Assembly (NCBI GenBank): GCA_947478865.1
Contig: CANJXF010000028.1
Coordinates: forward strand, 1 to 51,838
Reading direction: 5' to 3'
Origin: Verrucomicrobiales bacterium
Lineage (GTDB): Bacteria; Verrucomicrobiota; Verrucomicrobiia; Limisphaerales; CANJXF01
Length of the DNA: 51,838 nucleotides
Below, in pieces: positions 16,104 through 26,026 of the stretch; position 1 is the stretch's first letter, and every line of letters starts with the position of its first letter. The translations under genes were made by a program, and so were the position numbers. The notes beneath the pieces were generated by a model, which was given only the letters and a program-made list of their open reading frames with translations, searched no databases and was not told the origin of the DNA.

Positions 16104-16144
16104 GGGAGACTCAGCCGCGCGAGCCGAGTCTCCCGTTTTTTTTT
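16104..16144 (+). terminator. Rho-independent terminator of valS
   Basis: Stem GGGAGACTC (16104-16112) pairs with GAGTCTCCC (16126-16134), followed by GTTTTTTTTT. It lies 48 bases after the valS stop and just before the 3' end of the convergent cytochrome gene. Confidence 0.88.
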
Positions 16145-16147
16145 AGA

Positions 16148-16681
16148 TTACTTCGCGCCTTGCTCAATCCATGCGCGAACCAGGCCGACCTGCTCAGGCG
16201 TGAGCGGCGTTGCTGGCGGGAAATTGCCGCCGGGACCGCGACCTTGGCGCTGGCCAAGACCGCCGGCAGGAGCGTTGGTTCCCGGTTGGCCGGGAGCGCC
16301 GGAAGGAGGCCCGCCGCGACGTTCGCCGCCGCCGCCCGGTCCGCGGCCTTCACGAGGCTTCGGCGGCATGGCCGTTTTTGGATTCAGTTGGGCAACGGAA
16401 ATCAAGAGTGGGCTCTTGTTGCTGCCGGGTATGACTACTTTGCCGTCTTCGCTGCCTTTGAGAACGGCTTCCAAAGAATCGAGGCGCAATTCGCCTTTTT
16501 GCTTTTCCGGTCCGTGGCAACGGAAACAAGATTTCTCAAAAAGCGGCCGAATTTCTTTGGCGTAAGTAATTCCTTTTTGCGTGGAAGCTGGAGGCAGTTT
16601 GCTCAGGTCAGGTTCGGCAGCGTAAATCGTGCTGCCCGCAATCGCCGAAGCGGTTAGAAGAAGTTTGGAGATATAATTCAT
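16148..16681 (-). CDS. planctomycete-type c-type cytochrome, exported
   Basis: 177 residues with a signal peptide (LLLTASAIAGSTIYAAEPD). The mature start ITYAKEIRPLFEKSCFRCHG carries one haem-binding CxxCH (CFRCH), and GPEKQKGELRLDSLEAVLKG with GSEDGKVVIPGSNKSPLL is the PSCyt1 domain signature (PF07635). The C-terminal part (TPLTPEQVGLVRAWIEQGAK) matches the domain's last helix. Between PPKPRE and the end lies a ~50-residue Gly/Pro/Arg-rich low-complexity insert that replaces the usual short loop. It probably handles electrons in the periplasm or at the outer membrane. It is transcribed divergently from ftsH; the 329-base gap (16682-17010) contains no gene. Confidence 0.82.
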   Translation of the reverse strand: MNYISKLLLTASAIAGSTIYAAEPDLSKLPPASTQKGITYAKEIRPLFEKSCFRCHGPEKQKGELRLDSLEAVLKGSEDGKVVIPGSNKSPLLISVAQLNPKTAMPPKPREGRGPGGGGERRGGPPSGAPGQPGTNAPAGGLGQRQGRGPGGNFPPATPLTPEQVGLVRAWIEQGAK

Positions 16682-16993
16682 AGTTTTTAGCCGAGTTCGT
16701 TGATGTGACGGCGGCTATTTGCATCCGGTTACGAATTTCATAAACGAAAGATTTCGGTTCTAGGGGCGTGAATTCTGGTTTTTGGGCAATTACGTCTTTT
16801 GTTGGGACAGTTTTTTTGAAAGGAGGAATCCAAGCTTGAAATCGCGCCTTCTGAAAAAGCCGTTTCCGACAGAGTTTAGACTCCAAAAGCTCCGTTACAA
16901 CGTTACAGAATTCAACGATTTGGCATAAAGAATGATGCCGTTGGCGGGTCGGAGGAAGAATGGGTTTTTGCCCAACCAAGTTCCTTCGGCAAA

Positions 16994-16999
16994 AAGGAG
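16994..16999 (+). promoter_or_regulatory. ribosome-binding site that fixes the ftsH start
   Basis: AAGGAG lies 11 bases upstream of the ATG at 17011. This supports 17011 over the in-frame ATG at 16960, which has no such site. It is one of the few strong Shine-Dalgarno sequences in the window. Confidence 0.7.
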
Positions 17000-17010
17000 C
17001 GGTAAAAATC

Positions 17011-18750
17011 ATGTTAAAAAACAAAAGGATTATCTTTGGCTTTTCGCTGGGACTCGTCGTTGCGGCGTCGGTCTTCTTTTATTCTGTTTCGATTCCCACG
17101 CCGGAAATTACTCCGGGGAAATTGCAGGAATTGATCGCTGCCAATTCGGTCAGCCAGGCGACGGTTTCACCAACGGTTTACGGGGGGATTTATTCGGTCG
17201 AAGGAGAAGAGTCGTCGGGCCAGCAGCCGGCAAAATTCAAAATCACCACGCATCTCGATGAGGCGCAACTTCAGGCGCTGCTCGGAAAGAAAGCGATCAA
17301 AGTGGAAATCCCGGGCAAAAGCGGAACCGCGTTGCTGGTCACCATTCTGCCGCCGCTGATTATTTGCGGGTTGGTTTTTGGATTGGTCATGCACCAGACG
17401 AATATGGGCAAGAGCCGCAAGGCTCATCGCGTGAAACATCGGCCGGAGACGCGTTTCGCCGACGTGGCGGGCGTCGAAGAGGCGAAGGCCGAAGTGCAGG
17501 AGATTGTGGATTTTTTGAAGAATCCTAAAAAATACAAACGCTTCAGCGCAACGCTGCCGAAAGGCGTCCTGCTGATCGGCCCGCCGGGCACGGGGAAAAC
17601 CATGTTAGCCAAAGCGATTGCCGGTGAAGCGGAGGCGAATTTCTTCAGCGCGCACGGCAGTGATTTTAATGAGATTTTCGTCGGCGTTGGCGCAAAGCGG
17701 ATTCGGGAACTTTTCCGTCAGGCGGAGAAAAACAAGCCGGCGATCATTTTCATCGACGAGATTGATTGTCTCGGAAAAAAACGTAGGCAGGACGGCCACG
17801 GAGAATTGCAACAGACCAACAATGCATTGCTCGCATCGATGGACGGATTTGAACCGAGCGAGGGAATCGTGGTGCTTGGCGCGACGAATCGCCCGGAAGA
17901 TTTGGATGAAGCGTTGCTGCGTCCGGGCCGGTTTGACCGAAAAGTTCGCGTGCCGTTGCCGGATCGCAAGGGGCGTCGCGCGATCCTCGCCAGCCACGCG
18001 AAGGATAAGCCGATCCACGAGAAGGAGAGGGTGCTGGATGTAATTGCGCAAACCACGCCGGAGCTTTCCGGGGCGGATTTGGCGAGCATTATCAACGAGG
18101 CGGCAATTCTTTCGGCGCAAAAAAACCTGGAAGAAATCGGGCTCCACGAGCTGGAGGAGTCGCGTGATAAAGTGCGTTGGGGCAAAGAGCGGAAGTCGAT
18201 GGTGCTAAAAAAAGAGGAGCGCGAAATGGTTGCCTATCACGAGGCGGGCCACACCATCATCAACCTGCACAAAGCCTTGCTCCCGCCGCTCTATAAAGTG
18301 AGCATCATCCCCCGCGGTGGAGCTTTGGGCGTGACCACGATGTTGCCGAGCGAAGATCAGAATATTCACAGCAAAACATTTCTAATTGAAGAACTCGTTG
18401 TGCTCATGGGCGGACGCGCGGCGGAAAAAGTTTTTTACGGCGCGACGACCAACGGAGCCCATGGCGACTTGGACACCGCAAAAAAACTCGCCCGGCAAAT
18501 GATTCACGAATGGGGCATGGGCGAAAAACTGTTCTATCAGGCCGACCGGCAAGATGCGGAAATGGAGATCAACCGGTTGCTGGAAAACGCCGATCGCGAG
18601 GCCTTCACTCTGATTGAACGCGAGAAGGATAAGACGCATAAACTCGCCCAAGCGCTGTTGGAGCACGATACGTTGACCCGCGAACAGGTGCTCGATTTGC
18701 TTTACCAAGGGAAAAATCCGTTGTCAGAACGCGTGCCGACTTTTGATTAA
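17011..18750 (+). CDS. ftsH: ATP-dependent zinc metalloprotease FtsH
   Basis: 579 residues. TM1 (about 7-25), a ~75-residue periplasmic domain, and TM2 ([20 protein letters not shown], 107-127). The AAA domain has Walker A GPPGTGKT (190-197), Walker [10 protein letters not shown], and the second region of homology [20 protein letters not shown] with its arginine fingers. The protease domain has the zinc motif HEAGH (410-414) and, about 75 residues on, the Asp ligand region [17 protein letters not shown]. FtsH degrades misfolded and regulatory membrane proteins. All key residues look intact. It is shorter than E. coli FtsH (644), mainly at the C-terminal tail. It lies divergent to the cytochrome gene and is followed by its own terminator. 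Confidence 0.94.
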   Translation: MLKNKRIIFGFSLGLVVAASVFFYSVSIPTPEITPGKLQELIAANSVSQATVSPTVYGGIYSVEGEESSGQQPAKFKITTHLDEAQLQALLGKKAIKVEIPGKSGTALLVTILPPLIICGLVFGLVMHQTNMGKSRKAHRVKHRPETRFADVAGVEEAKAEVQEIVDFLKNPKKYKRFSATLPKGVLLIGPPGTGKTMLAKAIAGEAEANFFSAHGSDFNEIFVGVGAKRIRELFRQAEKNKPAIIFIDEIDCLGKKRRQDGHGELQQTNNALLASMDGFEPSEGIVVLGATNRPEDLDEALLRPGRFDRKVRVPLPDRKGRRAILASHAKDKPIHEKERVLDVIAQTTPELSGADLASIINEAAILSAQKNLEEIGLHELEESRDKVRWGKERKSMVLKKEEREMVAYHEAGHTIINLHKALLPPLYKVSIIPRGGALGVTTMLPSEDQNIHSKTFLIEELVVLMGGRAAEKVFYGATTNGAHGDLDTAKKLARQMIHEWGMGEKLFYQADRQDAEMEINRLLENADREAFTLIEREKDKTHKLAQALLEHDTLTREQVLDLLYQGKNPLSERVPTFD

Positions 18751-18769
18751 ACTCGTGGCAGCCTTGAAC

Positions 18770-18799
18770 GCGCCGATGAATTCGTTCGTCGGGGCTTTT
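18770..18799 (+). terminator. terminator after ftsH with UUCG tetraloop
   Basis: CCGATGAA (18773-18780), loop TTCG, TTCGTCGG (18785-18792, one G-T pair), extended by GC..GC across a G/G mismatch, then TTTTC. The short U-tract makes it moderate in strength. Confidence 0.6.
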
Positions 18800-18925
18800 C
18801 GTCTTCAGCCGCGATCGGGTTCCCCGGGATAATGAAGCGGGTTCACCCAGATAAGCACTTGCTGCGAAGCGATTTTTTTGCTCTTAATTGTGAGTTATAT
18901 TTGGTCGATTCCTTTTGCATGAACC

Positions 18926-21385
18926 ATGTTTAAACGATCTCCCATTCGAGATTTTGCGCGAACGATCCAGCGGTTCTTGCCCGAATCGCTTCGCATCTTC
19001 GTTGCTCTCGTGCTGGCTTTGATCGCGCCAAATTGTTTTGGCGTCATTCGCGATGGTGGAATTGATCCATCCAACCTTGGACGCGGCAGCTGGATTTATC
19101 TCATGCCCACGGCGACGAGCCAGTTGGGCGGCAACGTCTCTTCCGTCAGCAACCTCACCACCCTGATGACGTTCATGAAAAATCAGGGGCTGCAATACGT
19201 CATCATCAAAGCCGCGCAGGCCGACACGGTTTTCAAGGTGAACAGCGCGACGAATTTCACAACAGCGATTGTTGAAGCCGGACACGCAGCGGGGCTCAAG
19301 GTGTTTGGTTATATCTACACGATTGGCGCCAACGTTCCGGGCGAAGTGGCGATGGCCAATTTCATTTTTCAACAAGGCGGCGACGGCCTGGTTTACGACG
19401 CGGAAGTGGAATGGGAAAGCAACACCTCAAGCTCAACTGTGGGAACGAACGGCCCGGCGCTGGCCACGCAGCTTTGTTCCACTGTCCGCTCCAATTGGCC
19501 GAATAAATTCATGGGCTTATCCACGTGGCCGTATCGCTCGGTGCACACCACGTTGCCCTACAAAGAATTTGCCTACTACTGCGACGTCATCATGCCGCAA
19601 GCGTATTGGATTGAGCTGGGCGACACGCCGAGCGCCTGCGTCACACGTGTGAACAGCGATTGGAACACCTGGAAAAACGGGCTCACGGGAAAATGGACCA
19701 ACGCGATCAAGCCCTTTGTCATGACCGGGCAGGGATGGAGCTCGGCGAGCGGCACGATCACGCCGGCGCAGGTGTGGGAGTTTGAAAACGCTTTGAAGAC
19801 AAACGGAAATCCGGTTTCGCCAGGTGGCTTTAAGAACGTGGATTATTGGCGGGCCGAGTTGCATCCATCGACGATCTGGACGGCGATTCGCACCAACTTC
19901 CTTTCCAAGCCCTACACGAATGCGCCGGTCATCCAATACGTTCCTGCCACGACGGTCGGTGCCACCAATGCCAGCATCTCCTGGCCGACAGATCAAATTT
20001 CCGACGCGGTCGTGGAGTACGGTTCGAGCACCAACTATGGAAGCGCGACCACGAACGCGACGTTGAACTGGTATCACACCGTGAATCTGGGCGGTTTGAA
20101 TCCGAATACCTCCTACCATTACCGCGTGAAATCCAAGGGGACGAACAATCTCTCAGGCACATCGGTGGATTATGTTTTTACCACCGCATCGGCGGCGGTG
20201 ACGGACATTATCATAGACGAAATCAACGCCAACAACACGAATGGCCATACCGTTTCTTACGTGGGCGGATGGACGGCAATAACCGGCCCCGCATATCTGG
20301 GCGGTGCAAGCTATGCCAGCGCGACTTACAATTTGGGAGCGCCGACCGCGACGGCTAAGTTTAGTCCGAGCATTTTAACGCCGGGCAATTACAACGTTTA
20401 TGCGTCTTGGTACGCATCCGCTGCCGGGGGAAATCGCGCTACGAACGCCCCATTTCGCATCGTCAACAATGGCGTCACCACCTTGGTTCGCGTCAATCAG
20501 GAGGCGAATGGAAACTCCTTTCAGTTGCTCGCGAGCAATAAGTTTTTCCAGGCTGGCACCATTGACTATGTGCAATTGGGAAACGACGTGACGCTGGGCG
20601 CGGGAGGAGACATTTGCGTCGCGGATGCCGTGAAGCTCGTTTACGTCCCGCCGCCGCCCACCGCGCCGCTCATTGCCGCCCAACCCCAGAGCCAAACCGT
20701 TAGCCAGGGAAATCCGGCTTCATTCGCCGTTTCCGCATCTGGAACCGGCCCGCTCACCTATCAATGGAAACAGAACGGCACCAACATTCCGGGTGCGACG
20801 GGCAGCACTTACACCCGCAACAATGTTCAACTGAGCGATGCGGGAACCTTTTCTGTCGGCATCACGAATTCAGTAGGCGGAACCAATAGTGGGTCCGCCA
20901 CGCTCAGCGTTGTTCAGCCGCCCTTTATTGCGGCGGAACCGCAAGATCTGGCAACCAACGCCGGTGCCACTATTTCCTTTTCGGTCTCAGCAACGGGAAC
21001 GGCCCCGCTGCGGTATCGCTGGCAATTTGCCGGGAGTGATATTGCTGGCGCGACGAACTCCATTTTAAATCGCACGAACGTGCAACTGACCGATGTTGGA
21101 ACCTATACTGTCATCGTGACGAACGTTGCTGGAAATGTATCGTCGTCCGCTGAGTTGAGCTTCCTCCCAACCACGCCGCCGTTGCTGGCCAACGGTCCCT
21201 TTACGGATGGAAAATTCCATATCCGATTTTCGGGTGATCCAGGAAATTACATTCTGCAAGGCTCATCGAATTTTTTGGCGTGGGAGGACTTGACCAATTT
21301 CATTCATACCAACGGCGTGTTTGAATTCATTGATCCAGAAACGAACTTGCCGATCCGGTTTTATCGCGCCCGCACTCAGCAGTAA
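18926..21385 (+). CDS. secreted multidomain protein: TIM-barrel-like, Fn3, golvesin-like and two Ig-like domains
   Basis: 819 residues. Signal peptide near IFVALVLALIAPNCFG. Residues ~45-330 look like a glycoside-hydrolase-type barrel: QGLQYVIIKAAQADTVF, GHAAGLKVFGYIYTIG, GGDGLVYDAEVEWES and CDVIMPQAYWIE, in which acidic residues could be catalytic. An Fn3-like module follows (ISDAVVEYGSSTNYG..TSYHYRVKSKG), then a golvesin-type domain (WTAITGPAYLGGASYASATY, YNVYASWYASAAGGNRATNA, ICVADAVKLVYVPP). Two Ig-like repeats follow (PQSQTVSQGNPASFAVSASG, PQDLATNAGATISFSVSATG) and the common C-terminal module GNYILQGSSNFLAWEDL. Probably an exported cell-surface or polysaccharide-acting protein; barrel activity is unknown. 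Confidence 0.8.
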   Translation: MFKRSPIRDFARTIQRFLPESLRIFVALVLALIAPNCFGVIRDGGIDPSNLGRGSWIYLMPTATSQLGGNVSSVSNLTTLMTFMKNQGLQYVIIKAAQADTVFKVNSATNFTTAIVEAGHAAGLKVFGYIYTIGANVPGEVAMANFIFQQGGDGLVYDAEVEWESNTSSSTVGTNGPALATQLCSTVRSNWPNKFMGLSTWPYRSVHTTLPYKEFAYYCDVIMPQAYWIELGDTPSACVTRVNSDWNTWKNGLTGKWTNAIKPFVMTGQGWSSASGTITPAQVWEFENALKTNGNPVSPGGFKNVDYWRAELHPSTIWTAIRTNFLSKPYTNAPVIQYVPATTVGATNASISWPTDQISDAVVEYGSSTNYGSATTNATLNWYHTVNLGGLNPNTSYHYRVKSKGTNNLSGTSVDYVFTTASAAVTDIIIDEINANNTNGHTVSYVGGWTAITGPAYLGGASYASATYNLGAPTATAKFSPSILTPGNYNVYASWYASAAGGNRATNAPFRIVNNGVTTLVRVNQEANGNSFQLLASNKFFQAGTIDYVQLGNDVTLGAGGDICVADAVKLVYVPPPPTAPLIAAQPQSQTVSQGNPASFAVSASGTGPLTYQWKQNGTNIPGATGSTYTRNNVQLSDAGTFSVGITNSVGGTNSGSATLSVVQPPFIAAEPQDLATNAGATISFSVSATGTAPLRYRWQFAGSDIAGATNSILNRTNVQLTDVGTYTVIVTNVAGNVSSSAELSFLPTTPPLLANGPFTDGKFHIRFSGDPGNYILQGSSNFLAWEDLTNFIHTNGVFEFIDPETNLPIRFYRARTQQ

Positions 21386-21467
21386 TCAGACTCGTCCACG
21401 CACGGAGGTTTTCCGGGCAAAGACATTTCGTGACAAGCCCTCGACTCGCCTCTAAAACTCTCGGCGA

Positions 21468-23129
21468 ATGAAAACATTCATTGGTTTTTTTGCCGGAATT
21501 TTCCTTATGACCGATTCCATCAATGCCGCTTCTCCCCTGGCTGCCGACCTCATCATCGTCAACGCGACCGTTCGCACCATGGACTACGCTTCGCCGAAGG
21601 CAGAAGCTGTTGCGATCTATGGAAATAGAATTGTCGCGATGGGCACGAGTAAAGAATTGCGCGCCCTGGCTGGGAGAAAAACACGCATCATCGACGCGAA
21701 AGGTCGTTTGGTTTTGCCGGGTTTCAATGATTCCCACGTGCATTTCCTGATGGGTGGATTTTCGCTGGCGAGCGTCGACCTGCGCGATGCGAAGTCGCCC
21801 GAGGAAATGGCCCAGCGCCTGGGAAATTACGCGAAGAAGATTTCCAAAGGCCAATGGATTCTCGGAGGCGATTGGGACCACGAGAAATGGCCGGGCGCAC
21901 CGTTGCCGACCCGGCAAATGATCGATGCGGCCACGCCGGACAATCCTGTTTTCATCAATCGCACCGACGGTCACATGGCTTTGGCCAACAGCCTGGCCAT
22001 CCAGCTTTCCCGCGTGACGAACGAGACCAAAGATCCGGATGGCGGCTTGATTGTACGCGATGCAAAAGGCGAGACCACCGGCGTTTTCAAGGATTCTGCG
22101 GAAGACTTGATCAAAGTGCCGCCGCATTCGTTTGAGGAGAATTTACACGCCGCGCGCGCCGCAACCGAGCACGCCGGCAAGCTCGGCGTAACAAGTGTCA
22201 CCGACATGTCGGCGGGCGACGATGTCGGGCTGTATCAGTTCATGATGGAACGGGGCGAATTGAAGACCCGCATTTACGCGGCTCGTTCGATCGTCGGCAG
22301 CCAGGTTTTGCTCGACGCCGGCGTTCGCGCCGCATTTGGAAACGACCTTGTTCGCATTGGTGCGCTGAAAGCGTTCGCCGATGGGAGCCTCGGTTCGACA
22401 ACGGCAAAATTCTTCGAGCCGTATTCTGATGCGCCTGATACGCGCGGCCTATGGTTTGATCAAATGCAGCCGGACGGAATCATGCTGAAGCGCGTTCTTG
22501 CCTGTGACAAAGCGGGGCTGCAGGTGATGATTCACGCCATCGGCGACGAGGCGAATGCAAAAATTTTGGATATCTTTCGCGAGACCGCCGAGAAAAACGG
22601 CCCGCGCGATCGCCGTTTCAAAATCGAACACGCGCAACATCTTCGCCCGATGGACATCGCCCGTTTCTCCAGCCAACACGTCATTGCTTCAATGCAGCCC
22701 TATCACGCGATCGACGATGGCCGCTGGTGCGACAAACGGATCGGCAAGGAGCGTTCCCAAGGCACGTATGCGTTCCGTTCGTTGCTTGATGCCGGCGCCA
22801 CGCTCGCCTTTGGAACCGATTGGACCGTTGCGCCGCTCGATCCGATGCTCTCGATTTATGCCGCCGTGACCCGCCGGACGCTGGACGATAAGAATCCGAA
22901 CGGCTGGGTGCCCGAGCAAAAAATTACGGTCGAAGAAGCCGTGCGCGCTTACACTGTGGGCTCGGCCTACGCGGAATTTGCCGAGAAAATCAAAGGCAGT
23001 CTCACCCCCGGGAAGCTGGCGGACATCGTCATGCTGGATCAAAACATATTCGAAATTGATCCGGTGCAGATCCAAAATGCGCATGCTGTGTTAACCATCA
23101 TGGACGGCCGGATCGTGTATGAAAAATAA
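21468..23129 (+). CDS. exported amidohydrolase, YtcJ-like
   Basis: 553 residues of the amidohydrolase_3 (YtcJ) family. An N-terminal signal peptide ([18 protein letters not shown]) precedes [33 protein letters not shown] and the metal site [11 protein letters not shown] (HxH). Other landmarks are [68 protein letters not shown] and [14 protein letters not shown], whose Asp is the late metal ligand. The C-terminus returns to the beta-sandwich ([12 protein letters not shown]). These enzymes hydrolyse amide bonds of varied substrates; this substrate is unknown. The stop overlaps the start of the ankyrin gene by 11 bases, so the two are co-translated. Confidence 0.88.
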   Translation: MKTFIGFFAGIFLMTDSINAASPLAADLIIVNATVRTMDYASPKAEAVAIYGNRIVAMGTSKELRALAGRKTRIIDAKGRLVLPGFNDSHVHFLMGGFSLASVDLRDAKSPEEMAQRLGNYAKKISKGQWILGGDWDHEKWPGAPLPTRQMIDAATPDNPVFINRTDGHMALANSLAIQLSRVTNETKDPDGGLIVRDAKGETTGVFKDSAEDLIKVPPHSFEENLHAARAATEHAGKLGVTSVTDMSAGDDVGLYQFMMERGELKTRIYAARSIVGSQVLLDAGVRAAFGNDLVRIGALKAFADGSLGSTTAKFFEPYSDAPDTRGLWFDQMQPDGIMLKRVLACDKAGLQVMIHAIGDEANAKILDIFRETAEKNGPRDRRFKIEHAQHLRPMDIARFSSQHVIASMQPYHAIDDGRWCDKRIGKERSQGTYAFRSLLDAGATLAFGTDWTVAPLDPMLSIYAAVTRRTLDDKNPNGWVPEQKITVEEAVRAYTVGSAYAEFAEKIKGSLTPGKLADIVMLDQNIFEIDPVQIQNAHAVLTIMDGRIVYEK

Positions 23130-23637
23130 ACCCGCAGCGAAGGCATCATCGTCCGGAAAACAGAAGATGATCGCTGTCGTTGTTATCTCAGTCGTGGTGC
23201 TGGCCGCGCTGATCAACCTCGCGCTTAAGGTTACCGACCATCGCGCGGAACTGCGGACTGCCTTATCCCTGCGCGACAATGTTCGCCTGGAACAATTATT
23301 GAAGGCGCACCCGGGGCTGATCGATGCGCAATTGGCAAACCGCAATCCCACGGACACCTGGTTCCCGCTGCATATGGCGGCCTGCTACGGCAATCCCGAG
23401 GCGATCGAAATTCTCGTAAAACATAAAGCCAAAGTGAACGCGAAAGATGCAAATGGCTTAACGCCGCTCCACTACACCGTTTCCCTGAGCCATTTTGATT
23501 GCGCAGAAGTGTTGATCAACAAAGGCGCGGACATGAACGCCACGGGGCGAGATGGGCGAACGCCAATTGAGCTGGCGAAGACGACGCGCGACAAACGGAT
23601 GATTGAACTTTTTCGCGTGCATGGAGCGAAAGAGTAA
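23119..23637 (+). CDS. membrane-anchored ankyrin-repeat protein
   Basis: 172 residues. One N-terminal membrane helix ([19 protein letters not shown], about 18-36) and then about three ankyrin repeats: [60 protein letters not shown] and [23 protein letters not shown] at 23119 overlaps the amidohydrolase stop by 11 bases. The ankyrin domain would lie in the periplasm if the helix is an uncleaved anchor. Function unknown; perhaps a protein-binding partner of the amidohydrolase. Confidence 0.8.
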   Translation: MKNKPAAKASSSGKQKMIAVVVISVVVLAALINLALKVTDHRAELRTALSLRDNVRLEQLLKAHPGLIDAQLANRNPTDTWFPLHMAACYGNPEAIEILVKHKAKVNAKDANGLTPLHYTVSLSHFDCAEVLINKGADMNATGRDGRTPIELAKTTRDKRMIELFRVHGAKE

Positions 23638-23777
23638 TTCCTTTCGCCTTTGAAACATTCGCTGAAGCGGAAAAGTGCCCGGCTGCCTTAGTTTTCAACA
23701 TGGAAGGCAAGCTTCGTTTCCACACTTGCAGACGACCTATCCCTCTGTGACGAAGAAAGAACCGGGGCGGCGACTCT

Positions 23778-24092
23778 TTATTTTGTAATGTCGTTTAGGG
23801 TCTTGTCCCGCTTTTCGGCATGCGCTTGAAGGCCTTTCAACGCCTCAGAGGTTGTGCTGTCAACCGGGCCAGCCTTCGGGTTATTGAGAAATTTTTCAGA
23901 AGCAAATTGTTGCAACTCCGCGCGGTAAAAGAAACTGGTGGCGAGGGCGGCGGTGAACAAGCAAAACGCGACACCGCGGCGAATTCGGGTGAAGATCTGG
24001 CGTCGGCGTTGAGCCTTGAGTTCGAGTAATTGTTCCGCATCCGCCTCATCGGCGATTTGGTTCATCACGTTAGCAAAGGATTTATTATTCAT
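23778..24092 (-). CDS. small membrane protein, hypothetical
   Basis: 104 residues: an N-terminal acidic helix (ANVMNQIADEADAEQLLELK), a basic stretch QRRRQIFTRIRRG, one membrane helix (VAFCLFTAALATSFFYRA, about 41-58), and a C-terminal hydrophilic tail. I do not recognise a family. It lies alone between the ankyrin gene and the sialidase-like gene. The arrangement (helix, arginine cluster, one TM) is common for small inner-membrane proteins with a cytoplasmic N-terminus. Confidence 0.6.
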   Translation of the reverse strand: MNNKSFANVMNQIADEADAEQLLELKAQRRRQIFTRIRRGVAFCLFTAALATSFFYRAELQQFASEKFLNNPKAGPVDSTTSEALKGLQAHAEKRDKTLNDITK

Positions 24093-24290
24093 GCCGCCGA
24101 CGTTTGCAAATCACATGCCAACACCCCCGAACAGCGAAAATGCGCAGAATAAACAAAAAAGCCGCTAAAAACTGCCCTTGGAATCTAGAGAAGTGGCTGA
24201 TTTTTTGACAACGCAATCCGCAATTGGGAAAAGCCACCGGTCGTAGCAGCCTCCTGCCGAACCACCGGTTGCCTCCGTAGTTTAAGAAGC

Positions 24291-25430
24291 TCATGTTGCG
24301 GTCATCCAAATCCTGCTCACGCGCCGGATGCGCGTGCGATTTAGATGGCCGATTTTCGGGTCGCCTGCGCAGTAAGCGAGCAGCACGGCAGCGGCTGTGA
24401 AGTGAATCGCCGTGTAGCAATACCAGCCCGTCGGATCGCTTTCGATGAGTTTGCGGCGCGGCCAGGTTTTGCCGCCGTCGGATGAAATCGCGGCGACGAG
24501 CGGCGAGCGTTTGCCTTTGGGAAATTCAAACTTGCCGGAGTGATCGTTGAAGATCGCGAGCAGATCGGATGAGCCGGGCAATCGCTTGATGCTCGTGGGC
24601 GAATTCGGCGAGGCGAGTTCCGTCTTCTGGAGCAATGTCCAAGGCACTCCTTCGTCTATGCTGGTGCAGCCGAACTGGGCACCTTGATCGGTGCGTGCCC
24701 AACTGAAAAGTGTTCCGTCCGCGAGTTCCACCACTCCCGGCTCTTGGAAACCAGAAGTTGAGCGCACAGGCAGCGCCCACCAGTCGTCGGCCTCGCGCCA
24801 CGTTTTGCCTTCGTCGTCGGACAAGCACCACACGGCGATGCCGCGACTGTCCCAGAGTTTGTAGCTCTTGGGATCATTGCCGCGTGAGCGATGCAGCGCC
24901 AGCGGCACAACGAGGCGACCGCTCTTGAGTTGGATCACGCGGTCGTTGTTCAAAACAAAATAGCCGGGTGCGGTTGTGACAACGGCGGGTTCGGACCAAG
25001 TCTGCGCTTCGTCATCGGAAAACCGCACGACCGGGCGGCAGTCGAGCAAGCTGTTCTTAACGAGATAAAACAACGCGATGCGTCCGCTCTTCAATCGCAG
25101 CAGCGAAACGCTCATCACGTTTTCACCGCCGGGATTTGGCACTTCCACTTTGTGATCCGAACTCCACGTCCGCCCGTCATCGGCCGAAACTGTGCTGACC
25201 AGATCGGCGGGGCTGTGGTCTGCCGCGCCTTCGCGAAACCGCGTGTAGATGAACCGAATCTTGCCGGACTTCAACGTGACGAACGCGCCTTCCGACAAAC
25301 GCGGATATTGCGGCGATGGATCAAGGCTTAACACGATCTCGTTCTCCGGCTCGGCGGCGCGAGCGGAGAGACTGAACAAAGTTGCGGTGGAGACGATGGT
25401 GGTCGTTTGGATGAATTTTCGGCGGTTCAT
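24291..25430 (-). CDS. exported sialidase-like (BNR/Asp-box) protein
   Basis: 379 residues. The N-terminus MNRRKFIQTTTIVSTATLFS is a Tat-type signal. The body is a six-bladed sialidase-like propeller with BNR/Asp-box motifs: SADDGRTWSSD, SDDEAQTWSEP, SDDEGKTWREA and SSDGGKTWPRR, plus the RIP-like opening YPRLSEGAFVTLKSGKIRFI and late QEPGVVELADGTLFSWART. The family includes exo-alpha-sialidases and other glycosidases, so cleavage of sialic or another sugar is possible but unproven. It is preceded 13 bases upstream by a broken sialate O-acetylesterase gene on the same strand, which suggests an ancestral glycan-degradation operon. Confidence 0.82.
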   Translation of the reverse strand: MNRRKFIQTTTIVSTATLFSLSARAAEPENEIVLSLDPSPQYPRLSEGAFVTLKSGKIRFIYTRFREGAADHSPADLVSTVSADDGRTWSSDHKVEVPNPGGENVMSVSLLRLKSGRIALFYLVKNSLLDCRPVVRFSDDEAQTWSEPAVVTTAPGYFVLNNDRVIQLKSGRLVVPLALHRSRGNDPKSYKLWDSRGIAVWCLSDDEGKTWREADDWWALPVRSTSGFQEPGVVELADGTLFSWARTDQGAQFGCTSIDEGVPWTLLQKTELASPNSPTSIKRLPGSSDLLAIFNDHSGKFEFPKGKRSPLVAAISSDGGKTWPRRKLIESDPTGWYCYTAIHFTAAAVLLAYCAGDPKIGHLNRTRIRRVSRIWMTAT

Positions 25431-25443
25431 AAAAATTTGGCGG

Positions 25444-26018
25444 TCACGGTTGCTGCGGCGTGGTCAGCCGGAAGAAGCTGCTGGTGTTGGTCGGACTCAC
25501 GGGCACGGCGATCACGCTGTTGCTGGGGCGGGCGGAGATGTCCTGATACCGCTGCCACGCGGGTGCGGCAAGATTGCTTGTGGTTTGAACGGTGTAACTC
25601 TTGTTTGACACCGCCGACCACGAAAGCTCGTGACTGTTCGAGTTCGTCGGCGAAATTCCCAAGCGCAACGAACTCTGGCTGTCGAGCGGATCAGTGCCTG
25701 CGACGAACTCCCCATAGTTGTTCAAGCCGTCGCCGTCGGGATCGGCGGTCAGCGTGGAGATGGCAGCGTTGGATAAATCTGTTTGCAGATTCGTCAGCAG
25801 CGAGGCGAAACGAATGTCCGCTTCGTTAGCTTCGGTGCTATTGTTGCTTTAGCCTGTAGGTAGAGCAGGGCGATGATTTGATGGTTGGTGTAGCCCGACG
25901 GCAACACGGGCACGGCATTGCTCACGGTATTCACGACCTTGTCATACATGTGATGATCGGCGTTAGTCTTGTTCCAAAAAGAATTTCCGCCCCCGCCGCG
26001 CGCCGCCTTCACGACCAC
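25444..26018 (-). pseudogene. frameshifted and 5'-truncated sialate O-acetylesterase-like gene
   Basis: Reading on the minus strand, residues upstream of 25850 give KAARGGGGNSFWNKTNADHH and NAVPVLPSGYTNHQIIALLY, and after a one-base frameshift near 25852 the other frame gives SNNSTEANEADIRFASLLTN. Joined, these restore the SASA-family block LLYLQGESNNSTEANEADIR (the family's YQGESN motif). The downstream frame has an in-frame TAA at 25849-25851 where GAA (Glu) is expected. It then continues DPDGDGLNNYGEFVAGTDPL and a normal verrucomicrobial C-terminal module ending at 25444. The N-terminal part and signal peptide are missing; homology appears to stop near 26020-26045. A sequencing error could explain the frameshift, but not the missing 5' end. 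Confidence 0.75.
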
Positions 26019-26026
26019 GAACAGCC

